From positions 74,617,910 to 74,681,909 of the forward strand of contig CM043960.1 of the NCBI GenBank assembly GCA_014529385.2: a DNA stretch of 64,000 bases, given 5' to 3'. Every line of letters begins with the position of its first letter. The first letter of the stretch is position 1. The DNA is from Adiantum capillus-veneris (Eukaryota; Streptophyta; Polypodiopsida; Polypodiales; Pteridaceae). The translations under genes and the position numbers were made by a program. Positions 56,169 through 64,000 of the stretch are shown here, one piece after another. Below the pieces are notes generated by a model. It saw only the letters and a list, made by a program, of their open reading frames with translations. It did not search any database and had not been told where the DNA came from.

Positions 56169-56891
56169 TTATTGGAGGTTTCCTGTTTTCTTTGCAAGTA
56201 ATAGCTGTAACTCTACTGCTCTTCGTTTAATTGTCTTTTTTGCCACAGGCAATTGCTTTGCCGCTACTGTTGATATAGCCATAGCTGTTTCTATGGAGAG
56301 GATTGGCTTGGCCGCAATGGCCGTGGACCGTATTGCCTTTGCTTTCCATTGGTAGCTTGTTTTTGCCGGTTTTTGTAGATGTTTTGGTACTTCCTTGGTT
56401 GCCACTGGTTTGTTGCGGATTGGCATCCACATAAGTCGCTTGCCTTTTTTCAAATGCAATTGTCTACCTTCCGTTGTTGCTTGTACTGAAGGGAGTTCCT
56501 TTTTCTTTTGTTTTGGTATCCAAATGCTAGTGACATTTGAGTTAGTGCTGAGCATTTTCTTTGGGATCCATGTCTGTTTTATGCCCTTGGTTTTTGGTTG
56601 AACTATCTACTTCGGTTGAATTCTTTTGTTGCATTTTTGTTTGTCTGCCATGTCATTTTTATCCTTCTGCATCCATACTTGTTTCTGTTGTTTTGGTAAT
56701 CGAGGTCTTTGCACTGCGGTCTGTGACTTCGTATGTACGTAGTCAGCATGGTTTGCTTTTACATGTTTGTTGTCTTTGGGTATCATGTTGTTCTTTGGTG
56801 GCATTCTTGCTTTTGTCTCTTTTTCCTATGATTGCATGGCTTGCACAACTTATTATTCCGGTATTGCTGAGCAAAGGCTATCACCTGTTGT
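56169..56891 (-). pseudogene. W-x-P-K repeat tail after the second protease (E)
   Basis: Minus-strand frames 56804-56607 and 56555-56169 are rich in Lys, Gln and Thr. They repeat a short aromatic block: KQVWMQKDK, IKQTWIPKKML, TSIWIPKQKKK, RLMWMPIRNK and TSYQWKAKAI. Spacing is irregular (about 20-40 residues). Frame changes occur near 56600 and 56850, where HAHEQQVIAFAQQY links it to the protease-like domain. The basic charge suggests nucleic-acid binding, but that is a guess. Similar tails occur at 12.3-12.86 kb (F) and about 21.15 kb (C). Confidence 0.6.
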
Positions 56892-57420
56892 TCATGTGCA
56901 TGCTGAATTTTGACTGCCCTTTGCATTCCAATCTATCTGCACATTGTACTCTTTTTGCCAAGGTTGTCCCAACATCATTGGGTTTTGTGTGTCTTCAACC
57001 TCCACCACATAGAATTTGTGTGGGTAAATATATTGATGTATTTGAACATGCAATATAGTCCATCCCAATGTTTTCAACGGGTGTGATGTACTACTTTCTA
57101 GCACTTGAGGAGTAGGATGAAGTTGGCCTGCAGATTTGAGCTGTTGGTATAATCCATAAGAGAGCAAATTCGCTTGAGCTCCAGAATCAAGCAATGCTAT
57201 CGATTCAACTTGATTGCTACCCACTTTGACTGCAATTATTGGCTCCACTGTGTTTTCATCCAACCTCGTCAGTCGAATGGCATTGATTCGCACTAGTGCT
57301 CCACTTTTTTGTTGTTGTCGCAGAAGTCTTCTTTTTGGAATGCGTTCTTGTGCTTCTGCTTAAGCTTCTTCTCGTACTCTCTATTTTTCCTTCATTTGTT
57401 GTTCTCCTTGATGAATTTGT
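56892..57420 (-). pseudogene. Second retropepsin-like domain, downstream of integrase (E)
   Basis: The same frame that ends the integrase (LPLTQDMLQQIHQGEQQ) continues, through two stops, into a helical basic linker (EAQERIPKRRLLRQQQK). It then reaches the open frame 57293-56892: VKVGSNQVESIALLDSGAQA, with the D-S-G-A motif of aspartic proteases, and later FYVVEVEDTQ and NPMMLGQPWQKEYNVQIDW. The last part is the LG-x-PW end of the retropepsin fold. Length (about 100-130 residues) fits one retropepsin monomer. The usual protease, between gag and RT, is known from locus C, so this is an extra copy. Its flap and dimer features cannot be judged. Confidence 0.7.
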
Positions 57421-58408
57421 TGGAGCATATCTTGTGTGAGTGGTAGATGATATTTCTTCAGTCTCGACATCCACTAATCCAATTCGACATTTCTTCACCT
57501 GCTAATGTAGCAAGCTTGACAGCTCCACTTTGTGATAGATCACTAATCACAAAGGGTCCCATCCCTCACTTTTTAAGTTTTTTGGAATGTTGTTTCAAAG
57601 TATAAACAAGTACATAGTCACCTGTTTTGAACTCTTTAGTGCGCACATGCTTGTCAAAAAACTCTTTTTGTCTTCTCTTTTTAGCATAGATTGAAGATAC
57701 AGCTCTCAAGCGGAGTTCATCTAGCTTTTCAAGATCGTCTATTCTTGAAGAGAGTTCATGCCCTGTCCATTCTAATCGTTTTGCTACTCGTAGAGTTGGA
57801 ATTAAAAACTCTATGGGTAGTATAGCATTTAGGCCAAACACCATGTTGTACGGTGTTGTTCCTATTGATGTTTTGTAAGCTACCATGTATGCCCATAGTG
57901 TTGAGTGTAGCTGTTGATCCCAATCTGTTCTTGACTCTGACACTATTTTAGTAATAATCGTGCATAGTGTTTTATTTATGGCCTCAGCTTGTCCATTTGC
58001 CTGTGGATGGTATGGAGCAGATTTCCTATGTATGACCATGAATTCTTCTAGCAGATATTCAATGACTTCATTAAGAAAATGTGTCCCATGGTCATCACTG
58101 ACAATTTCTATAGGTAACCCGTATCATATAAAAACATTCTCATACAAAAATTGTGCAGTGGTCCGTGCATCTGCTTTTTGCATTGCCTTGGCTTCCACCC
58201 ATTTTGTGAGATAGTCCGTAGCCACAATGACATATAGGGTATAGGTGCGATATGCAGGGGGTGAGATAGGTCCCACAAAATCAATGCCCCATTTTGCAAA
58301 TGCTCTTGCTCCCATCATTGGCCATAGTGGCATCTCATCTCTCTTTATCGGCACCTTGGTGCACTGACATGCGTCACAACGCTTTACAAACTCTTCATCC
58401 ATGTGCAA
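57421..58408 (-). pseudogene. Integrase catalytic core and C-terminus (E)
   Basis: The frame 58408-58124 ends the zinc module and gives KWGIDFVGPISPPAYRTYTL, VIVATDYLTKWVEAKAM (first Asp region) and ARTTAQFLYENVF. After a frame change around 58115, VIHRKSAPYHPQANGQAEAI carries the Glu block in the frame 58039-57566. GTTPYNMVFGLNAILPIEFL and FDKHVRTKEFKTGDYVLVYT follow, then a stop, then GMGPFVISDLSQSGAVKLAT. The family and order are those of Ty3/gypsy integrase. The frame change lies between the second Asp and Glu blocks, so this copy is not active. Confidence 0.85.
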
Positions 58409-58930
58409 TGTAGGCCACCATATACTTACGGAGGTTAAGACTATTTTTGCCGTCTTATCGCCCGAAAAATGGCCTCCACTTATTCCGCTATGTGCATGTC
58501 TAGAATCAGCAGGTATTCACTTTCACTTGCACAGATTCTAAGCTGATTGTCCTTTCCTCGCTTATAGAGTTGGTTCCCAATTAACTGAAAGTCGCGAGCT
58601 TCCAGCTCTATAGCCTTTTTTCGTGCTCTTGTGATGTTCTCAGGAAATGTCCTGGTGGTTAAGAAATCAATGATATATTGACTCCATGCAGGTGCAATGT
58701 TTACCTGAAACAATGTCGCGTGATCCACTGGTTGTTTGGCACTACATATAGTACAATTGGTAACATAAGAATGTGTGTCCGCATACATAGTTGGCCAATA
58801 AACCCCTAGTTGTTTCAGTCTGTGGTCTGCTAAACAATGAAATGCACAATCCTGGACATGTGTTTCCTCAAGGTAGCACTCTAATTCCTCCGGATCTATA
58901 CATAATGGTAGGATTTGGTCCGAGCCTAGA
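58300..58930 (-). pseudogene. Two zinc-binding modules before the integrase core (E)
   Basis: First module near 58870-58740: THVQDCAFHCLADHRLKQLG (two His, spacing 6), VYWPTMYADTHSYVT and NCTICSAK (two Cys). Then the linker AIELEARDFQLIGNQLYKRG. Second module near 58505-58340: DMHIAEISGGHFSGDKTAKI-like text (two His), WWPTLHMDEEF and KRCDACQCTK (two Cys). All eight ligand positions are kept, unlike in locus C. Each resembles the H2C2 domain with its following WPT motif. One copy is normal in this family. Confidence 0.75.
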
Positions 58931-59047
58931 TGATACAGCTATCCTGCTATCAAACTAGAAGTTTTTTGTTTGTCGAATTGTTTGTTGTTTGTAACTGTAT
59001 TCCATATTATCAAGCCCACTTCCAAAGGAAAGAATGCTAACAATTTC

Positions 59048-59520
59048 CTAAGACCATTTGGGTACCATTTCAACATTGAAAAGATAAGCATCTAGTATGT
59101 CATCATCTACTCCTTCAGGAGCTTCCCCGTTGTGTATCCTTGAAAGATGATCCGCTCGTAGATGGGTTTTACCCTTTTTGACCACCACTGTGAAGTCAAA
59201 CTCTAGCAATATAATAAACCAACGTACAATTATCCCTGTATTGCATGGTTTATTTACCAGATACAAAAGAGCTTGATGATCTGTAAAGAACACAAATTTG
59301 TTTGCGAGCAAATAATGTTGAAATTTGTTTACAACATAAATCATTCCTAACCCTTCTCGTTCGGTGGTTGTGTAGTTCTTTTCCACACTGTTTAACTATC
59401 GGCTTGCATAACATACTGGAAAATCCATTGTTCCGGCTCTAGGTTGAGCCAGAATACTTTCGATTGCATATGCAAAAGCATCAATGTGAACATGGAATAT
59501 CTTTTTCCAATCTAGTGCCT
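59048..59520 (-). pseudogene. RNase H (E)
   Basis: FHVHIDAFAYAIESILAQPR (first Asp) is followed after a frame change by NYTTTEREGLGMIYVVNKFQ (Glu), FVFFTDHQALLYLVNKP (Asp in TDHQ) and GKTHLRADHLSRI. All four catalytic positions are visible, in two frames (59686-59396 and 59386-59048). The TDHQ box is intact here but changed to VEHQ in locus C. The end WVDDD-like GVDDDILDAYLFNVEMVPKW is shared with C. Confidence 0.85.
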
Positions 59521-60612
59521 TCAGTACATGTGCTGATATAAGGTTTTCCTTTAGCTTTTGGAATGAAGTTTCACACTCCTCGGTCCAATCGAAATTGATT
59601 AGTAGGTTGTGCAATGACTGCATACATGTATATGAATCTTCAATAATATCCGCAGTGTCCCATGAAGGATTGCACTTGTTTTGCATTAGTAGGCCTGGGT
59701 AGGTCTACAATGACTTTGAATTTGTCTAGGTCAGTGGTTATGACATTTCTTGAGACAATGTGTCCTAAGATGCGTCCTTGCTTAACCATGAATATACACT
59801 TTTTCGGGTTAAGACAGATTCGATATGTCCTGCATTTTTCAAAGACCTTTTGCAAATGGTCAATATGTTTCTCTCGTAGAAGAGAGTGTACACAAAGATC
59901 ATCCATGTAAATTTCTAAGAATATTCTTAGGTATTCTTTGAACGCGTGAATCATTAACCTTTGGAAGGTAGCTCGAGCATTAGTTAAGCCAAACGGCATC
60001 ACTCGATACGCATAAATTCCCCATTCTATGGCAAACACTGTTTTGTGTTGATCCTCCCTTGCTATTGCCTGAAAACCCATCCACAAAGGAATAAGCCCGT
60101 TTCCCGGCTACTCGCTCAAGTACATGTTCTGTGATTGGCAAGGGATAATTATCCCTTATGGTGGCTGCATTTACCTTTTTGAGGTTTACACACACTCGCA
60201 GTTTTCCTTTTTTTTTGGGAACTACCACAATGGGTGACACCCAATCTGTATGTTCGATTTCATAGATGAATTCAGCTTCCATCAGCTTATCAATCTCTTC
60301 TTTGATTCGTTTAGCAAATTTGTCATTATAAGTATAAGGATGTTGTTTGCTAGGTTTTGCATCCGATTTCAAAGGAATTGTATATTGGCATATCGATTGA
60401 TCAACTCCTTTGAGGTCCTTATAGGACCATGCAAACACATATTTATACTTCTTGAGAAGTTGTGTTAGCCGTTCTTCTTCTTCAGGCTCTAAATCGTTTG
60501 CTATATAGACCGGCTGAGGCTTTTCACCTGGTTCTGCAAGGTCTATTCTTTTTGCATTTTCTGGCCCATAGGAAGATTCTTGGTTGGTTCTTTCCCTGAC
60601 TGGTGGTGTCAT
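59521..60612 (-). pseudogene. Reverse transcriptase (E)
   Basis: The frame 60612-59980 gives RIDLAEPGEKPQPVYIANDL, FIYEIEHTDWVSPIVVVPKK, GKLRVCVNLKKVNAATIRDN, YPLPITEHVLERVAGKRAYS and FVDGFSGN, then the frame shifts at about 60065. The frame 60086-59640 gives [31 protein letters not shown], and the catalytic box IYMDDLCVHS (near 59900). NPKKCIFMVKQGRILGHIVS follows. Blocks and wording are Athila/Tat-type. This copy keeps the YMDD box that locus C lost. Confidence 0.9.
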
Positions 60613-61989
60613 GATGATTTTTCTGTCCTACATGGTAAATTTTTGATAGTGTGATGGCACATTCATGTTTCCCTTTTCGGAATCACCTTTACCATCACTA
60701 TCTTCTTCAGTAGTCCATATCTCACGTAAAGACCGTTTCAGTTCTTGGTATTTCTGTTTACACTCCAATTTTGTCCACTCTTGGTCTTTTGTTGTTTCTT
60801 TTTTTCATTTTTGAGATTTTTGTGATTTTGTTTCTGTTTTAGCTTTTTGTTCCTGTTTTATTTCCTCTCGCGTTCTTTCCCTTCGATCTTTTGAGAATCT
60901 TCCTGATCTTTTACACAATCCTCTGCTTTTACAAGCATCAAATAGTGAGTTTTACCTTTTATCCTGGGCATCAGGTTCTCTCTCACTTTGTTTCCTACTC
61001 GTTTCCTCCTATATTGTTCCTGGCATCTAGGGAAAAATCATAAAACTTGATATTCTCGGTTTCCCTTCCACGCTCACTTGAGGTGTCCGAACACTCATTA
61101 TCTGCATCATCATTTACTTCCAGATGCTTAGAGGAGTTATAAAACTCTTCTTATTCTGGTGGTTCTATCGTCTCATATTCTCCTAGTATAATGTTTACCA
61201 TGTACTAGGGTAGCACATCATAGCCATCCTTATCGCAAAATTTTATTGTTGGACTATTTGTAATGGTACAGACATCCAATGTTGCTAGTATGTGTTCCCA
61301 TTCTAGAGGTTCCAAGGCATCTTCAGGGAAAGGTTCCGAAATATACTCCTTGTCCTCAATTGCTCTTTCTACGACTCATTCCTCTTCTTAATATTCCACA
61401 ATGTGAAGCTCCGCACATCCATAGCTCTTTTTGTTGCCCTAACCATGCTGGGAGTTCCGATCCTGCTACTGTAGTTGAATCAAACTCTTCCACAGGTGTT
61501 TGGTTCACATCTTTGTAACTATGGTCTTTTAGGTGTATTTTAGTTGTTGTCTCGCCATGTCTGAGGTATATGTGGTCGTAACCCCAATCTTGGACCATCT
61601 TCAACTGTCGCATGAATGGTCTTCCCAAGATGATCTCATAATTGTTCTTTTTGTCGAAATCAACTATTGCAAATGTATGCTCATAATCGAGTGTTTGGTC
61701 ATAACCTGAGGAGTTCTGATAATGTGATTGTGCATGCCATAGGTGTGGACAATAACTCAATCAATCCTTGTGAATCCATCACTTTGTTAGAAGAAAGTCT
61801 TTGAGATGAGATTGCTCTCACTTCCGACTTGGCTTCATACTCTCCTAGGTAAGAGGGTAAAGTTCTCAGCGAGTCTGGTTGGCTGTGCTCCGAACTAATT
61901 GATCCCTGGTCTCCCCCTTGTGAATGTATCTCAAAGTTTATTTGTGACCTTGCCTCAAATTCTTCAATAGGAGGTAAGGTTACATTCTT
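60613..61989 (-). pseudogene. Protease remnant and gag-pol linker (E)
   Basis: The frame 61760-61356 gives TLDYEHTFAIVDFDKKNNYE, IILGRPFMRQLKMVQDWGYD and HIYLRHGETTTKIHLKDHSY, matching the second half of the C protease and its linker. Upstream, MDSQGLIELLSTPMACTITL with SELLRL matches the end of Gag. The DSG active-site segment between these, present in locus C near 25540, is absent, so a deletion removed it. The stretch 60613-61355 is a Lys/Glu-rich linker with many stops (KQKYQELKRSLREIW). Confidence 0.7.
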
Positions 61990-63240
61990 TTATTTTCTCG
62001 TGCTATTCATGTGGTTACTCATCCTATTAGCCTCGTTGGCCTCATGGATTTGCTTCCACAGATCGTCTAGACCGTTACAGTCCTTACCCATTTCTGACAA
62101 TGTTTTAGGCTGGAACCCGTCACTTGCGTCATCTGTTATATTTGGCACTATGATAGGCTCTCCTCTGGACTCATAGGCATTAGTGAGTCTTTCCTGTGTT
62201 TCTACTTGTTCCTCTAAAGTTGGTTGGACAGGGGTTGGAGCCGGTGCCTCATGCCAATTTGCAGATTTACCCAGCGGGTCTTCCATCAATGATTGAGCTG
62301 TTTTGATCATCTTTTTACACATTTCCAACCTTTGTTTTTCTATTTCCGTATATGGATAAGTTATCCACCTTTGCTCCTGGGTTTGGTTCTTTTTGAATCT
62401 GGCTTCATAAGCCTTTAGAAGCGCATCCAACTGCTCATTTACCTTGTCTACCAGTACAGATCCTCCTGATCCTGCACTTTTGGGCTCTGCTATTTCCTTG
62501 GTGCTATGGTTGCCATGGTGTGTGAGCTTAGGCTAGCTAGATCCTCTAACCTCTCTAATCTATCCTTTGTATGTTTCAACTCCTTGGATAGAGCTGTTTG
62601 CTCTCGTTCCTTCCTGGCTTTCATACGCGCCTTTCTAGCTTTCCAAGTGCTTCTCTGATTTTTCGTTTCTGAACTTTGGGCATCGGTTTTTGGCACTTCA
62701 ACTATGGGTTCATACGTCATTCTTTGAGCTCGGGCTCGTGTTACTGCCTGAATAGGTATGATTGTTTCATTTTTGGACCCTCCACTAGAAGGTACTATTT
62801 CTATCATGTTCAAGGTGGTTTTTTCTCCTTTGCTTGGGTTTTTAGGGCAATCGGGAATCAAATGAGTAACTCCACACTCGGTGCAATACGCGTTGACTCT
62901 AATGATTTCATCATGAGGACAATCTCTTAGCCAATGGTCTCCACCACACTTGTAGCAGGGTCCCTTGGGTTGTTGAGGTGCTCCTTGAGCTCCTCTTTGC
63001 TGGTATGCATGTCTCTGTCCTCCCATGCCTCCGTTGGCTATGAACAATAATGTTCGTTCATTTAGGCTATATCTCCCTTCTCCTGCTGCCTGTGCAGTTG
63101 TTGGTGGTCCTGTACTTCCTATCATGCTCCATGGTTCTGGTGTCGAGGGTTCTTCTAGTGGATAATAGATAGATTTTTCCGCATATCCATTGGGATCTTC
63201 ATAATATGCATGCATAGGCACCAAATCCTTATCCTTTGAT
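61990..63240 (-). pseudogene. Gag C-terminus with two zinc knuckles (E)
   Basis: The frame 63224-62490 carries CYKCGGDHWLRDC and CTECGVTHLIPDC. Both are CX2CX3HX4C, one residue shorter than the common CX2CX4HX4C knuckle. A basic helical part follows (RKARMKARKEREQTALSKEL). The frame 62430-61990 continues with DALLKAYEARFKKNQTQEQR and EIEKQRLEMCKKMIKTAQSL. It corresponds to 25663-26930 of locus C (QGLKACQNMENKWKNYPSPN), and together they define a conserved Gag C-terminal helical region. Confidence 0.8.
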
Positions 63241-64000
63241 TCGATTACGGTTGGTGTGTATCTTATACCCTGGTCGTAATCCTGGTAGGGGTGGTTGTTG
63301 CCCCAACACTGGTTGTGGTCTTTCTACACCTACAGGTCCTGGTAGGTTGCCTGCTTGGTACTAGGCATTGGTGGAGCTTGAGGAGAAGCTACCTGAGCTT
63401 GGGGAGCGTAAGGTCTCTCTCTCACATGTCCCTTGTTATAATAACATTCCTCGGTCCCATGGTTTGTCCATTTTTGTTCAATTGCACACCACTTTGGCTG
63501 TTTAGCCTGGGGTTTGGCGTACAAGTTAATCTTTTTTAGCACTTCATCTACAAGCATCTCTTGGTTTACAGCTACTTCTCCTTTCGGTGCGGTCTTAGAA
63601 GACTTGCTTCCACTTTGTTGTGAAGATGAATCGTCGTCAAGGTCCTTGAATTCCCCCTCTTTGTAGACCGCACAATTGTTCACAAGGTAAAGAGCCTCCT
63701 TGGTTAACTCATTCAACATCGTGCTCCTTTTCATATGTAAGTCTTTCTGGAGATCTGCATTCCTTAGTCCTTGGATGAATATTAGCATGAGTCTGGACTG
63801 AGTTGGCAGTTCTTCCATAGGACAGAACTTAACATATCTTTTTAGTCTTAGGGCTGCCTTTCGTACAGATTCCCCATCTTTCTGTTTGAATTTATGGATT
63901 TGTGAGACGGTATTATGAGCTATCCCCCTTTGTGAGAATTCCTCGATAAAATCCTCAAACACTTCTTCCATAGACTCAAAGTCTCTACGCTCTACAGAGT
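63241..64000 (-). pseudogene. Gag capsid-like part (E), runs off the right edge
   Basis: The frame 63971-63330 is open upstream to the window edge (SVERRDFESMEEVFEDFIEE). It gives QRGIAHNTVSQIHKFKQKDG, VRKAALRLKRYVKFCPMEEL and NELTKEALYLVNNCAVYKEG. It matches the locus C capsid-like domain (27323-27982). After 63330 a stop-containing stretch with Pro/Gln-rich residues leads to the zinc knuckles. No frame change is seen within the visible 210 codons. Confidence 0.8.

Larger units (their letters stand above)
48007..64000 (-). mobile_element. Locus E: giant Athila/Tat-like element with two coding units
   Basis: On the minus strand from the right edge the order is gag, zinc knuckles, (protease site deleted), RT, RNase H, two zinc modules, integrase, second retropepsin-like domain, and W-x-P-K tail. 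After that come a purine tract, an internal promoter-like region, the palindrome leader, second coding unit, purine tract and LTR. The order repeats that of locus C and, for the last part, locus A. Its 5' LTR, leader and the start of gag lie beyond 64000. A solo LTR (50695-51653) interrupts the second unit. From locus C proportions the whole element would be near 19 kb, an inference. Confidence 0.8.

Overview
The window is eukaryotic, from a large-genome land plant. It is almost entirely nested, decayed LTR retrotransposons with long GA/CT, GT and AT microsatellites. The plant assignment rests on chromodomain-bearing Ty3/gypsy (chromovirus) polyproteins and Athila/Tat-type gag-pol with a tRNA-Asp-like primer site. 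A fern or another large-genome lineage is only a guess. I found no rRNA, tRNA or CRISPR. No reading frame looks like an intact conserved housekeeping gene.

Layout: 1-2572 (+) is the 3' end of a giant Athila/Tat-like element (locus A). 2573-10203 (-) is a chromovirus (B) with an in-frame RT duplication and a six-copy 318-bp satellite grown from its integrase tail. 10321-12870 (-) is another LTR plus the tail of a further element (F). 12919-15416 (+) is a non-autonomous LTR unit (G), followed to about 16.8 kb by unassigned sequence. 16.8-31997 (-) is a giant Athila/Tat-like element (C), complete at its 5' end. 32.3-35.4 kb (+) is a second chromovirus fragment (D) with its LTR. 36.4-44.5 kb is the only non-LTR island. 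It holds a divergent histone-H3-like reading frame (42.3-42.77 kb, -), exon-like pieces of a Ulp1-type (C48) protease just downstream, and two unrecognised coding-like stretches. 44.5-45.7 kb is an LTR-like repeat also found at 22.7-23.8 kb. 48007-64000 (-) is a second giant Athila/Tat-like element (E) running off the right edge.

Main result: loci A, C and E together describe one giant retrotransposon architecture. Its order is LTR, tRNA-Asp-like PBS, leader with about 285-bp-spaced palindromes, gag, protease, RT, RNase H, two tandem zinc modules plus integrase, a second retropepsin-like domain, a W-x-P-K tail, an internal purine tract, then a second leader with the same kind of palindromes. 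A second coding unit follows (unknown N-terminal domain, charged linker, long coiled coil, conserved WLNYP-type C-terminal domain), then a purine tract and the 3' LTR. The palindrome sequence is element-specific (GTAAATAATC arms in C, AGACATCCTACG arms in E). In C the same sequence stands before both coding units, and in both C and E half of it is also in the LTR. This suggests an element-specific cis-signal, perhaps read by an element-encoded factor. All copies are broken by frameshifts, deletions and nested insertions, so this is a fossil record rather than an active system.
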